From the NCBI GenBank assembly GCA_030411725.1, contig MU839827.1, positions 2,983,027 to 3,047,026 of the forward strand: a stretch of 64,000 nt of DNA. The letters run 5' to 3'. Under the pieces are notes generated by a model. The model did not search any database. It worked only from the letters and a program-made list of their open reading frames with translations, and was not told the DNA's origin. Position numbers and translations under genes: made by a program. Origin of the DNA: Echria macrotheca. Its lineage: Eukaryota > Ascomycota > Sordariomycetes > Sordariales > Schizotheciaceae. Positions 1 to 11,126 of this stretch are shown piece by piece (position 1 is the first letter of the stretch; each line of letters begins with the position of its first letter).

Positions 1-102
1 CGCTTTTCGGTTCGGGTCATCGACTCCCTCGGCGGATTCGCGCTCGTGCGTATTCATCTGCGAGCGGGCGCCGAGTTTGAGGAGGTATGGTCGCAGGAGC
101 AT
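1..102 (-). CDS. possible N-terminus of a gene cut by the window edge
   Basis: Reading the minus strand from an ATG at 102, the frame stays open to the window edge for 34 codons, beginning MLLRPYLLKLGARSQ. The codons end mostly in C or G, as in the real genes of this window, and the AT-rich DNA upstream (103-900) would suit a promoter. The plus strand of the same bases is also open from the edge to a TAG at 127-129 and could instead be the last exon of a plus-strand gene. Nothing here identifies a family. The strand call is a weak preference; the neighbouring sequence to the left would settle it. Confidence 0.25.
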   Translation of the reverse strand, partial: MLLRPYLLKLGARSQMNTHERESAEGVDDPNRKA

Positions 103-1013
103 ATCTATATATCCATCCATCCCTATTAGTCTCTTGTGATGATGCGAAATTGGAAGGAGAGAAAAAAAAACGTACAGGTTCCGGCGATAATAACCAGCCG
201 GATCCATTTCTCCGGTGACATGCTGGCGAGTGTGCCCTGGAGATTGTTTGAGAAGCGGTGGTATACCACCGAGACCAGGTTGAGTAGGTCGTCCATCTTC
301 GGCCTGTTCTATCGAATCCTCGGTATGTGGTGAGATGAGAGAGAGGAAAAGTTTAATGCGCCGCCAATTGGATCGTATTAAATATATGAATCGCACTCTC
401 GAATCGGAGATCCCGGGATTGTTGTCTGGTATTAGGGGCGAAACTGGTTTTTAAGGAGAGTGAAGGGCGCTGAGTGAAAAAAATCGATTTGTCTTCCGGA
501 ACAGCCGCAGATTTCTTTTCGTTGCGCGAAATCTTGTGACGCAGCGACAACGGTTTTCTTTCTGGGACCCCACTCCTTCCGCAGCTTCCACTGGGCTTGG
601 CGGGTTGCTAGCGCCGCGTACCTGGAAAGCATCTTCGGGCACTGTGCCGAGTTTAAGACTTTACATGGCCGTTACTCTTAACAAATAAAAACTTCTTCTA
701 GCTAACACTACTTTATTTTCAACTCAAGCCAACACAGTTTCCATGTAAAATCTCTTTAAGTACAGTGGATAAAGCTATTAAAATGTAAAAGTAACCGGCA
801 TCTTCCGCACCCACAGTACATTCCATACGACCCTCTTAACCCCGCTACCAGTACCCCTCGACGGGTAGTGTAACCCAGACGCGTCGACGCGTCTCAACCT
901 CAGTGCCCTCTCACCACCACCATCTCATCACTCACTCACTCACTCACTCACTCAACCATACCCTCCCAGTCCCCAAGAGCCCAACACCACCTTTAAGATC
1001 AAGACATGTAAAA
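103..1013. other. intergenic/promoter region upstream of the CENP-S gene
   Basis: No convincing gene is seen. Bases 660-800 are AT-rich. A 16-bp perfect palindrome with two MCB boxes lies at 878-893 (separate entry). A (CTCA)n microsatellite runs 929-953 and a CT/CA-rich leader precedes the ATG at 1014. Confidence 0.6.
878..893. promoter_or_regulatory. twin MCB (ACGCGT) boxes in a 16-bp palindrome
   Basis: GACGCGTCGACGCGTC is its own reverse complement and holds ACGCGT at 879-884 and again at 887-892. ACGCGT is the MluI cell-cycle box bound by MBF (Mbp1-Swi6 in yeast, Res1/Res2-Cdc10 in fission yeast), which drives G1/S genes for replication and repair. The site lies about 120 bp before the start of the CENP-S/MHF1 gene, a kinetochore and fork-repair factor, so G1/S control is a sensible inference. 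Binding is not shown by sequence alone. Confidence 0.6.
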
Positions 1014-1507
1014 ATGGCCGACCAAACCGAAGACGCCAAAGAGGTAGGTGTTGTACCTCCACGTCCACCCCCCTCCTTCTTCACTCAAACTAACTTCCCC
1101 TCAAAAAACAAAAGCGTCTAAAAGCAGCCCTCTGGTACTCAATAGGCCAAATAGTAGACGCAGAATCCCTCCGTCGCAACCGCAACGCAACCCCGCAATT
1201 CATCGCCGCCCTGACAGAGATGGTCTGGGTCCAGATTGGTAAACCTGCCCCTTTCCCCTTTCTTCCCCCTCAAATAAATATCGAAGCTAAGACTGACACA
1301 CAAAAAAAAAAAAAAGAAAACGTAGCAATAGACCTCGAAACCTTTTCCCGCCACGCAGGCCGCACAACCGTCACGACCGACGACGTGCTCCTCCTCGCCA
1401 GACGCAACACCGATCTCCACGCCATGATCAAGGATGTGGTCGATAGGCAGCAGGCTGCCAAGGCCGACAAGGGCGGTGGCGGACAGGGCAAAGGGGGGAG
1501 GACCTAA
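1014..1507 (+). CDS. mhf1: CENP-S / MHF1 histone-fold protein
   Basis: Three exons, 1014-1043, 1115-1238 and 1317-1507, join in phase to give 114 aa. The first exon encodes only ten residues (MADQTEDAKE). The rest reads as one histone fold: a helix starting RLKAALWYSIGQIV, a long central helix ending TEMVWVQI, and the short last helices with TFSRHAGRTTVTTDDVLLLARRN, which is the hallmark of CENP-S. CENP-S pairs with CENP-X (MHF2) both at the kinetochore and as the DNA-binding cofactor of the FANCM/Fml1/Mph1 helicase. Length (about 110-120 aa) fits the family. Intron 2 ends in an A-rich tract before AG. Twin MCB boxes sit upstream. The tail is Gly/Lys-rich. Identification rests on the fold and motif; splice sites are inferred. 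Confidence 0.9.
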
Positions 1508-1640
1508 TCTTGACTGGATTTCATTCTACAACGACATCGGCATCGGCGTTAGCGGCGGCGGCGACGGGGGGACATGTTACTACGAACTCATGCAATGTTA
1601 TTTCTATTTTGACCAAAACGCTCTCTGACTAAAGTCTAGT

Positions 1641-3456
1641 TCACCTCCTTTCTTCCTCGCTGTTCTTCTTCTCCCGCTTCTCCCCCTCGACCCGTTCAGT
1701 CCACTGCTCGTCGTTATACTTGTACCGCTGTCCTACCATAAACACAGCCATCCACAATTCGCTCTGCAACAAGAAATCGGCCAGCTCCAAGACCACCAGG
1801 TTCTCCAGTCTGCTGAACGAGAACGCATCCAACAGGCTTAAGCTATTCAAACCCTCCAAGCTCCGCCCGCTACGGACCAGCAACGTGTGCGCCCATCCGA
1901 CCCGCACCCACGACGAGAACGGCAGAAGCGCCATGCGCGAAACCGAGTTGGCAACCATCTCATTGAACAGCGTGAAGGGCATATGTATGAGCGCCGTGTC
2001 CCGGTACTGCGGCTCCCGGTTTCCCGCGGCTCGGACATCCGACATATTAGGGCGAAGCTCTGCGGACCACATACCCGGTGTCGTATCAGTTGATTCCGTA
2101 GCCTCCACGTCAAAGCTAATCAGCGTGGCGCTGACAATCTCGCCGCCTCCGCCCTCCTCGTCGTCACTACCAAAGTCGTCACCGCGGAGAGAGACGGTAC
2201 TCTGTCGGCGAGCTGTCGATGGAGGAGGCCCTTCACTAGGGGCGCGCTCAGGGACGGGGCCCGCTGCAGATTCATTCCTAGCAATGTCTCGGCCAGTCCT
2301 GGGGTGTTCCTCGTTGGCAATGGGAGTTGCCGCAGCCGCCGAGGCAGGGCTTGATCGTGGCCCAGGTAATTCCTTGTTCGCCTCTCGTCCACGCTTCTTC
2401 CGTAGATGGGGCATCCTCGAATAGACTGCATTGAAGATTATTCTCTTGGCGTAATGGATGCCATATTCTGCTAGAAACGGCCAGGCACCCCATGCAAATC
2501 GGCCGAGCCAGCTCAGAATCTCCGAGCCGGAAAAGGAGCGGGGAGGAGGCGGGAAAAAGAATGGTGAAGTAGAAGAGCCAGGTACGAAGAACCTCCAGTC
2601 TGGCAGTACTGCCGTAGATGGGGCCAGTCCGGTTTGCTGCATGAATGCGAAGAAACGGAGATGGTAGATGACATAGCCCGCTCCGAAATCACAGACGGTC
2701 GAGAAGCTCGGAACGAAGTTTGGAAGTGGCGGCAAATACCTCCGGAATCTAGCCAGCCGATCTCTGACCCTCCGCAAGGCTTCGGCGGCCGGACTGCCGA
2801 TAGTTAGACATGCTAATTGTACGCACAAGGTACTTACTAGTGATATAGATTAGATATCCCCAAGGCCAGAGAGTAAGAAGGGAGCCCAGTGTAGAGATAA
2901 GAAGACACCGATTGTTCCTGTAATGATTGCTGGAACAGATCGATAAACGGCACTTGTGAAAACCGGCTGTAGATCTGCACAAAGTTAGCACGGGCACAGA
3001 CATACGAGTATCGTTCTTACCGAAATGCGCCCGCGAAGGCCAGCACTCCCCCAGATCAACCCGCCGGAGGCGATGCCATGAACAAGGTGCAAGCCTGCGG
3101 CAACCCGGTTCTCATAGGCATCGCGTTCTTCATACTGCTGGTGTCGACGGGCGGCTTCGGCCTGGGCCTCGGCAGCGGAATTCTCAGGCTCGGCAACCCC
3201 AATCACCTGCATCACCTCGTTGTGAGCACGAATGAGATCGCGATTGATTCGACGTGTTTCCGGGTTCACTGGCCGTCCTCTGTCGTCGTACAGCTGGACC
3301 GGCGCCCTGGGATCCACCTCGCCAGTGCCCTGCACCACGTCATCGTAGGGAGAGCGGCCCTGCAGATATATTAGGGTCGTTTCTTGACCTGGCCTTCACT
3401 GACATCAGGCTGAGCCTTACCAGGGCCATCGACGTTAATGCGTTGTGTTGCACCAT
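1641..3456 (-). CDS. conserved fungal protein of unknown function (554 aa)
   Basis: Four exons on the minus strand, 3421-3456, 3021-3359, 2838-2974 and 1641-2793, are joined by introns with clear donors and branch sites (for example gctaac in intron 2, gtctaac in intron 3) and keep phase throughout. The protein starts MVQHNALTSMAL, has an acidic/Gln-Ala helix-forming stretch (about residues 60-95), hydrophobic segments around residues 165-280 rich in aromatic residues and prolines that could touch a membrane, a disordered Ser/Pro/acidic centre (about 300-410) and a helical C-terminus ending in a Glu/Lys/Arg-rich tail. I do not recognise a family. It shares a 361-bp divergent promoter with UTP13, so co-expression with ribosome synthesis is possible but not shown. 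Confidence 0.75.
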
Positions 3457-3817
3457 TTTCACCTGAGTACTCTCAGCTACCTCGACGAGTGCGGTCGCAT
3501 TATGCCAGCCCAGTGCTGGCTTCGGATGGTTATGCTTCGGGTGATGTTGCCAAACGGTATTCAATGGTTTGTAAGTGTTTGTCAGTAAAGTGTTGGATGT
3601 TGGAGTGGGAACAGATTAAATACTGGAGTGGAACACGGTGAAAGAGACAACGACTGAAGTGGAAGGAGATGAACGTCGTCCCGCATCGTCACGAACAGGG
3701 GTGCGTGGTGCATGGCGCTAAGATAACCTTAAATTCTTAGGCTTATCGCAGCTTCCGCGTCAAAAATTTTGGATGGCGGGGAGGAATGCGCACTGAACCA
3801 CAGCATCGCAATTTCCA
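3457..3817. promoter_or_regulatory. divergent promoter between the 554-aa gene and UTP13
   Basis: This 361-bp gap lies between two start codons facing away from each other, so it should hold both promoters and 5' leaders. No TATA box or named site stands out. Confidence 0.5.
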
Positions 3818-6594
3818 ATGGCGGCAAGACAGGCTCCCAAGACGACCTTCGAGGTCAGCAACGTCATCCAGCCCATCTTCTCGGGAGGCTCTGTGGCTTT
3901 GGACAATGGCGCCCGGATATTGGCTTCGACCCTGGGCGAGAATGCCGTCCTCACCAATCTCGCGACCGGGCGCCAACTCGCTGAGATCGAGGGCGATGGC
4001 GAGCCAATCTCGACACTCACAAGTACTACTTTCTGATAAATAAACAAGCTTGCGCTAATTCATCTTATATAGTCACGCCGTCGGCGTCCCACCTCATCGT
4101 GTGTTCTCGATCCCTGACAATGCGCATTTACTCCCTAAAGACCTCCCCAGAGCTCGACTCAGTAGAGACCACCCTCGTGCGAACCTCCAAGCCTCACGCT
4201 ACCCCAGTTGTTGTTCTGGCGGTCGATAGGACAAGCACTTTGGTAGCGACGGGAGCCGCAGATGGAGCCATCAAGATTTGGGATATTGTGGGCGGCTACG
4301 TTACGCACACCGTCAGCGGTCCGAGTGTCATGATTTCGGCCCTGCACTTTTTTGAAGTGGCCGCCGCCGCGAAGGCCGGAAGCGAGTCCGCCCCCAGATC
4401 GAAGAAGGGTTCGAGGAAAAGCTCCGACGGCCGGGAAAAGGACCAGGACGATCCATCGGGCACTCAGTTTCGGCTCGCTTTCGGCACACAGGATGGCAAG
4501 ATCCGTATTTTTGACCTCCACAAGCGCGTCACTCTCCCGGTATACTCCGACCCCAAGAGAAGGAAAGAAGCCCACGAGTCCAACGTCCAGGGCATTAGCT
4601 ACAGTCCGGAGCAGCACGCCTTGTTGAGCGGCAGCCGGGACAAGACCATGACACTGTGGCTGTGGAAGGACGGCGGTTGGAATGGAACTCCCATGTTGCG
4701 CCATGAAGGCGTAGAGGCTGTTGGCTTCCTCAATGATGGAAAGACGATGTACTCGGCAGGGACAAGCGGTCTTTTGCGACTTTGGGATACCACCACACAT
4801 CAAGAAGTCACGGCCAAACAAGACGCCAAATCAGAGGCAGAGTCCATCTTGTCAGTGGTTTCGCTACCACACAAATCTCTGGTTCTATGCGTCCAAGCTG
4901 ACCAGACGCTCGCTTTCTACCGAATACCACCGTTTGGAGATCTTCGCAAAGCAGGAAGCATTCAAATGGAACCAGCTCGGCGAATTTCAGGCACACATGA
5001 CGAAATCCTCGACCTTGCCTACCTCCTACCCGACCGGTCGATGATGGCTCTGGCCACCAACTCCGAGGACATCAGACTGGTTTCTGTAGCCGAAACCCCG
5101 GCTCAGCCGGGCGCAGATGACATGGGCACGTATTTCGGGCAGGATGTTGGGCTGCTAAAAGGCCACGAAGACATCGTCATGTCTCTGGACGTGGATTGGT
5201 CGGGGCACTGGGTTGCCAGCGGCGCAAAGGATAACACAGCACGACTCTGGCGGGTCGACCCAGCAAACAACTCGTTTACATGTTATGCTGTATTTACGGG
5301 GCATATCGAGTCCGTGGGGGCTGTCGCTCTGCCCAAAACAGTGCCACCAGAAGATTCAGAGGCGTATAAAAACCCGCTGGATCACCCGCCAGCCTTTCTC
5401 GTCAGTGGATCTCAAGACAGATTCGTGCAAAAACGGCCGATTCCAAGGTCATCGCAGAACGCGAATCCGTCCTCTGGGCTCCGGCGTCTGGCACACGAGA
5501 AGGATATCAATGCGTTGGACGTCAGTCCCTCTGGAAGGTTATTTGCCTCGGCGTCCCAGGACAAGACGGTAAAGATCTGGGATGTCGAAAAACTCGAGGT
5601 CCAGGGTATCCTCAAGGGCCACAAGAGGGGAGTGTGGACGGTTCGGTTCTCTCCGCAAAACACACCGGCCATTCAAGGAGAACAGGGGTCTGTCTCCGGG
5701 AAAGGGGTCATCCTTACCGGAAGTGGTGACAAGACCATCAAACTCTGGAACCTTTCGGATTACACATGCATAAGGACGTTTGAGGGGCACTCGCACAACG
5801 TGCTCAAAGTGGTATGGCTGGGTCTTCCGAGCGACGAAAAGGCGACAAGGAAGGCGGTTCAGTTTGCCAGTGCTGGGGCGGACAGTCTGGTCAAGGTCTG
5901 GGATGCCAACCTCGGGGAGACTGAGTGCACCTTGGACAACCACGAAGATCGACTGTGGACACTGGCTATAAACCCAGAGACCAACATGCTCGTCTCGGGA
6001 GGCAGTGACTCAAAGGTGACTTTCTGGCGGGACACAACATCCGAGACCCAGGCCGCTGCCACCGAGGCTGCCTTCAAGCTCGTCGAGCAGGAACAGGAGC
6101 TCGAGAATTATATCCATGCCGGGGCGTACCGCGATGCCATCGTGCTTGCGCTCCAGCTCAACCACCCGGGCAGGTTACTCAACCTCTTCACCAATGTAGT
6201 GACGACGGATGCGCCAGAGCCGGGGAGCCTGTCAGGGATCAAGGCGGTGGACCAGGTGCTTGCCAGTCTGTCGGATGAGCAGATTTTCTTGCTTCTGCTG
6301 AGGTTGCGGGACTGGAACACCAACGCCCGGACAGCCCCGGTGGCGCAACGCATTCTGTGGGCATTGGTCAAGAGCTATCCGGCGTCCAAGTTTTCTAATC
6401 TTTCGGTGAAGGGGGCGAGAGGACAAAAAAGCTTGAAGGAGGTGCTGAATGCGCTAAAGGTGTATACGGAGCGCCATTACAAGAGGACGGAGGAGCTGGT
6501 GGATGAGAGTTACTTGGTAGAGTATACGCTGCACGAGATGGACAGTCTGGCGCCGCCGCTCGAGCAGGATGTCGTCATGGCGAATGCCAGGTGA
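3818..6594 (+). CDS. utp13: Utp13, WD40 subunit of the SSU processome (UTP-B)
   Basis: Two exons, 3818-4022 and 4073-6594, give 908 aa; the 50-bp intron has a gctaat branch site. The protein is a chain of WD40 repeats making two beta-propellers (roughly residues 15-700), with recognisable blades such as LVATGAADGAIKIWDI, LLSGSRDKTMTLWLW, FASASQDKTVKIWDV and ILTGSGDKTIKLWNL. After the propellers comes the alpha-helical Utp13 domain (about 740-900: LENYIHAGAYRDAIVLALQ onward), which is specific to Utp13/TBL3. Utp13 works in the nucleolus with Pwp2, Utp12, Utp21, Utp6 and Utp18 on the U3-bound pre-18S rRNA. Yeast Utp13 is 817 aa, so the length fits. A basic/Ser insert lies between blades near residue 165. 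The U3 snoRNA gene it works with lies in the same window at 50.2 kb. Confidence 0.93.
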
Positions 6595-6946
6595 TAGTGA
6601 GGAGTAGCATGGCGTTTAGCTGGGCGATTGCATAGCGAAAGCGAATGGGAATCAAAATAAGTGAAACTTTCAACATCGGGAAGCCATTTCACAAGTGAGC
6701 GCAGTGTCTGTCATTGGTTGAATGAAGTCGGAAAAGGCGCCCTGGTGCCAAGCCCCAGCTGCACCTTGGAAAGCATGGTGGGGCAGCCGCTGTCGCACCG
6801 CGCGGTTGACCTGACCAGTGCCTGCGCCAGCTGATCCAAAAACCAACGCTGCCTCAACATCATCAACTGCCACTACCATTCACCATCACGCAACCAGTGC
6901 TTGATTCTCCCGAAGCGAAACGAAAGATTGACGAATAACCACCAAC
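6595..6946. other. intergenic gap UTP13-SAD1
   Basis: This 352-bp gap holds the 3' end of UTP13 and the promoter of the next plus-strand gene. No clear motif was seen. Confidence 0.5.
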
Positions 6947-8590
6947 ATGTCCAAACGACAGGCGTCCGAGGCTCTGGACGACCTTCTGGACCGAGATTCG
7001 CCGGCATCCAAAAGATCGAGGATAGACGACTACAACAAGAGCCTAACGCCGGCAAGCGCATACGAGAATGGGGGCGACAGCAGGGACGAGCCACACCACA
7101 ACGGGATAGAAAGACACACTAGCGAAGAAGAGGACGTGAACGACGACGAGGAAACCGAACGCGCGCCCATCAGACAGTCGGCCCCGACAGCAGGCTACGA
7201 GGATCTGTACCTCGACACCATCGACCGCAACGTGCTCGACTTCGACTTTGAGAAGTTGTGTTCGGTCAGTTTGTCGAATATCAACGTGTATGCCTGTCTG
7301 GTGTGCGGCAAGTACTACCAAGGCCGCGGCCCCAAATCACACGCCTACTTCCACGCGCTCGACGAGAACCACCACGTTTTTATCAATATGGGCACGCAAA
7401 AGGTGTACGTGCTGCCCGAGGGGTACGAGGTCAAGAGCAAGTCGCTCGACGACATCAAGTACGTGTCGGACCCGCGCTACACGCGCCAGGAGGTCATGGC
7501 CTTTGACCGCCGCCCGGGCCGCACGTCGTGGACGCTGGCGGGCAAGGAGTACACGCCGGGTTTCGTGGGCATGAACAACATCAAGGAGAACGACTATCTG
7601 AACGTGGTGGTGCAGGCGCTGTCGCACGTGTCGCCTCTGCGCAATTTTTTTCTTCTTGAGGATTTCAGCAGCGCGCCCGAGCTCGTCAAGCGGACGTCCA
7701 TCTTATTTCGCAAGATCTGGAACCCGCGCGCGTTCAAGTCGCACGTGTCGCCGCACGAGCTGCTCCAGGAGATTTCGCTGAGGTCGAACAAGCGCTTCAC
7801 GCTGACGGCGCAGTCGGACCCGGTCGAATTCCTGTCGTGGTTCCTGAATCACTTGCACCTCGGCCTCGGCGGGAGCAAGACCAAGCCCGGGTCCAGCATG
7901 ATCCAGCGCGTGTTCCAGGGCAAACTAAAAGTCGAGTCGCAGGCCATCACGGCCAAGGCCGACGCCTGGGACCGGCTGCGCTTCGAGGAGGCGGCCGAGG
8001 TCAAGGTCGATATCAGTCGTTTTCTGCTGCTGACGCTCGACCTCCCCGCGGCGCCGCTGTTCCAGGACGAGGTCGAGCGCAACATCATCCCGCAGGTGCC
8101 GCTCACGACGATACTCACAAAATACAACGGCGTGACGGCGCAGGAGCTCAACGCGCAGCGCAAGCGGTACCGTCTGATGCACCCGCTCCCTCCGTTTTTG
8201 GTCTTCCACATCAAGCGGTTCAGTCAGAACAAGTTTGTATCGGAGCGCAACCCGACCATTGTCACCTTTGACGCGCGCAATCTCGATATAGGGCCGTATG
8301 TCGAGCCCGATCCCACGCAGCACCCGCCCGGCGAGCCGATCTGGTATGATTTGGTTGCGAATGTCGTCCACGAGGCGGTGCGGGCCAAGGATGATGTCGC
8401 TGACAGCGGGGAGGAGCGCAAGACGTGGAAGGTGCAGTTGAGGGACAAGGCGACGGACGAATGGGTTGTTGCGCAGGACTTGTTTGTCGACAGGATCAGG
8501 AGCGAGTTGTTGTATCTGGGCGAGAGTTATTTGCAGGTTTGGGAGAGGCGGAGGGAGGCGCCTGGGAATAAGGGGAAGGGGAGGGCGTAG
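6947..8590 (+). CDS. sad1: Sad1/USP39-type splicing factor (inactive ubiquitin hydrolase fold)
   Basis: A single exon encodes 547 aa. Residues 1-80 are acidic and disordered. A UBP-type zinc finger follows (about 90-190) with Cys105, the pair CLVC (117, 120) and His residues in KSHAYFHALDENHHVF. The rest (about 204-535) is a USP fold. In active USPs the Cys box reads GLxNxGNTCYMN; here it is GMNNIKENDYLN, with Asp216 where the catalytic Cys should be, exactly the pattern of USP39/Sad1, which do not cleave ubiquitin. Sad1 keeps the U4/U6.U5 tri-snRNP assembled and is needed for pre-mRNA splicing in the nucleus. Yeast Sad1 is 448 aa and human USP39 565 aa. Codon use is strongly GC-biased. Strong call. 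Confidence 0.93.
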   Translation: MSKRQASEALDDLLDRDSPASKRSRIDDYNKSLTPASAYENGGDSRDEPHHNGIERHTSEEEDVNDDEETERAPIRQSAPTAGYEDLYLDTIDRNVLDFDFEKLCSVSLSNINVYACLVCGKYYQGRGPKSHAYFHALDENHHVFINMGTQKVYVLPEGYEVKSKSLDDIKYVSDPRYTRQEVMAFDRRPGRTSWTLAGKEYTPGFVGMNNIKENDYLNVVVQALSHVSPLRNFFLLEDFSSAPELVKRTSILFRKIWNPRAFKSHVSPHELLQEISLRSNKRFTLTAQSDPVEFLSWFLNHLHLGLGGSKTKPGSSMIQRVFQGKLKVESQAITAKADAWDRLRFEEAAEVKVDISRFLLLTLDLPAAPLFQDEVERNIIPQVPLTTILTKYNGVTAQELNAQRKRYRLMHPLPPFLVFHIKRFSQNKFVSERNPTIVTFDARNLDIGPYVEPDPTQHPPGEPIWYDLVANVVHEAVRAKDDVADSGEERKTWKVQLRDKATDEWVVAQDLFVDRIRSELLYLGESYLQVWERRREAPGNKGKGRA

Positions 8591-9944
8591 GACCATATGT
8601 ATAGACAGGATGAATACGGAATATACCCCCTTCTTGATGAGATAGGACTGTGTATTAAATTGGGTAGATGGTGAGTGTAATAAATAAACGGAAATGGTTC
8701 AGCTGGTGAGAGTTGTGGGGATGTCATTGAGCGTCTCTTTGTGGATGACTATTTCACTCTGGACTAGATAGACTAGACAGACCAGACCAGACGAGACTAA
8801 AACACCAACTGAGCTAGCAGCTACAGCACAGAGGACAGTGGGTATCAAGTCCTAGACGACGACCAACCATATAATCATTACCCCAACCCGCCTTTGGATT
8901 TTAAAAAAAGAATCTTAGAAAGAAAATGGCCAAGCACCCACCCAGCTGTCCGATTCCAGAGGGAGTAAATGCAATATCAATTCCCATTGGCACGAACATG
9001 ACGCACATAGAATACGCACTTGGAAGAACATAGACTAGATAAATCACTACAGGTACTTGTACAATACAACACAGCAGATTTTACACAATCAGGGAGGGTC
9101 CTTCCCAACTACCACCACCATGCACCACGATACCACCACGACACCACAACCGCGACACCATGCTCAAAGGTCAAAGCAAGCCCCATTCTCCTTACCCTTC
9201 CATTCCTTCGATCACTTCCGTCGCTCGCCATGCGTCGCTACCATGCACCAAGGTATCCCATCCCATCTCCCCCTTTCAACCATTCCACTCCAAACCCCTT
9301 ACCGCCCGAGATGAAAAGACCTTGATCATTTTAACAACCAACCACCAACCAACCAAGCAACCACCAGAACAAACAAGTCCAAAGCAAAAGCAAATGCTCC
9401 CTCCCTCCCTTCCCTTCATGAACCATGAACCAGACAGAACATGACAAGAAAGGAAAAACCCATTCATTCATCAAAACAAGCGCACACACATACATACACA
9501 AACACACAAACACACACACATAGGACCTCAACCCAAAAATACGATGAAAACGCCGTGTTCACTGCTACTCACTGCTTCTGCTTCTGCTTCGCTGCCGCTG
9601 CTGCTGCTGCATGATGCCCGCTGACTGGTATAGTACAACACTACTATGGAGGGTGTGAAGAGGTGAAGAGGTAGGTGTGAAGAGAGCAAGAGCCGGTACG
9701 GTAGGTAGTACATTCGTAAAAAAAAAGCACAGGCTTCAGGCGCGCGTGATAAAATGAGCACACAACCAGGGGATATTGATTTCCCTTCCTAATGTCCCTC
9801 CTGCCACAGCATGTTCAGCCACCTCGATTGTCGTAGACCGGCAAACTTGGTCTGGGGTCGCCATGGCTCGTGATCGGCGTGGTTCGTGGTTGACTTGGGA
9901 GGGTTCAACATCGGCGGCGACTAAAAACTCGGCAGGCCATGCAA
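8591..9944. other. convergent 3' intergenic region
   Basis: This stretch lies between the stop codons of two genes that point at each other, so it should contain both 3' UTRs. It holds an (AC)n-rich microsatellite at about 9481-9520, purine/pyrimidine-rich tracts and GCTGCTGC repeats near 9590-9610. No gene is seen. Confidence 0.6.
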
Positions 9945-11126
9945 CTACGTGACCAGCGAGTTCTTCTGCTCGTCGCCTAGCTGCTGTTGTGGCTGCTTGG
10001 ACCGCTTATCCCCGTGGTTATTCGCCTTCTCACGGCGCGACTCTTCAATCGCCGTCCGGTGCTGGATACTCGAGTCGTGGCTCTTCCAGTCCACCTTGGT
10101 GTCAGGCGGGAAGGACAAGACTCGCTTCATGGTTTCACTAGGCACGGGTCAGTACAACCACACATAAACATGTCTGAAAAGCTACGTACCGGATCTTGAG
10201 AACCCGCTGGCCGCCGATCCGAGCCCAGATGCTGATTATGTCCTCCCCATTCCTCACGCTGAGGACGGCCCCGCACACTTCCTCACCGGCCTCGCTGAAC
10301 TGGTCGCCGATGATGGCCAGCAGCAAATCCTCCCAGTACCGGTCCGCCACGCCCTTCCGGAGTCGTACGATCCACTTTCCTCCGTTCTTGTTCTCTTCGT
10401 CTTCCCATATTGGCCGGATCCCCTTCTTAAACAGATGGTAGTCCGACACCTGCGGGAGGCTCGAGGGACGCTTCAGATGCTGGTAGACGGCAAAGAAATC
10501 CTCGACCGTGTCGCAGCACGCGATCGGGTGCAGCGTCTTCTCGTACTCGATAAAGCCATTTGCCTTGGAAATCGGCGGCCGGAACCAGAATACCCAGCTG
10601 TTGCGCAGCGGGTGGCTGGGGGCTACCGTCGAGAGCGCCGACGACGACCGCGCCGCTGTCTTACCGGACTCGGCCAGCGAGGCGTTGGATGCCGGCTTCC
10701 CAATCACCTTGCCGCCAAGGCCGCCCTCCTTTGCAGATTTCTCTGCGGAGGGCGTCTTGGCCGCCGAGCCCAGGGCCGCCTCGAACGGGTTGCCGGTCGA
10801 TTTTGGCGTCTTTGCAGAGCCTCCGCCAAACGAGGCGAAGGCGCCTGAACCCAGGCCGAAGGCATTGGATGCCCCGCCCGTGGGGGAGGCGAGGCCGCCT
10901 CCCGGTGTGGGTATGGAATTAAAAGGATTGGATTTGCCGTGCGAAGAGCTATCACCGCCGAATCGCTTGGACAGGGGCGGGTTGCGCCCCGACAAGTCGC
11001 CCAGGCCCCCGGAGCCAGACGTTTTGAGAGAGAGATTGTTCGAGCTGTTAACATGTTAGCGGCCGGCCATATTTTTTTGCTCTCCAAAAAATCTTACTTG
11101 GAACGGCGACTCCATGTGTTATCCAT
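9945..11126 (-). CDS. eIF4E family cap-binding protein, eIF4E2/4EHP type
   Basis: Three exons on the minus strand, 11098-11126, 10190-11044 and 9945-10137, encode 358 aa. Exon 1 gives only MDNTWSRRS plus two bases. Residues to about 145 are disordered and Gly/Ser/Asn/Pro-rich, with two NPF tripeptides (SNPFNS, GNPFEA). The eIF4E fold then runs from HPLRNSWVFWF to the C-terminus, with cap-binding aromatic positions and the stretches FKKGIRPIWEDEENKNGGKW and WEDLLLAIIGDQF. The short wording of these motifs and the ending RVLSFPPDTKVDWKSHDSSI match 4EHP rather than the main eIF4E-1. Such proteins bind the m7G cap but poorly recruit eIF4G, and often repress specific mRNAs. The long N-terminal arm is a fungal feature. 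It is divergent from the MTHFR gene across 1.6 kb. Confidence 0.88.
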
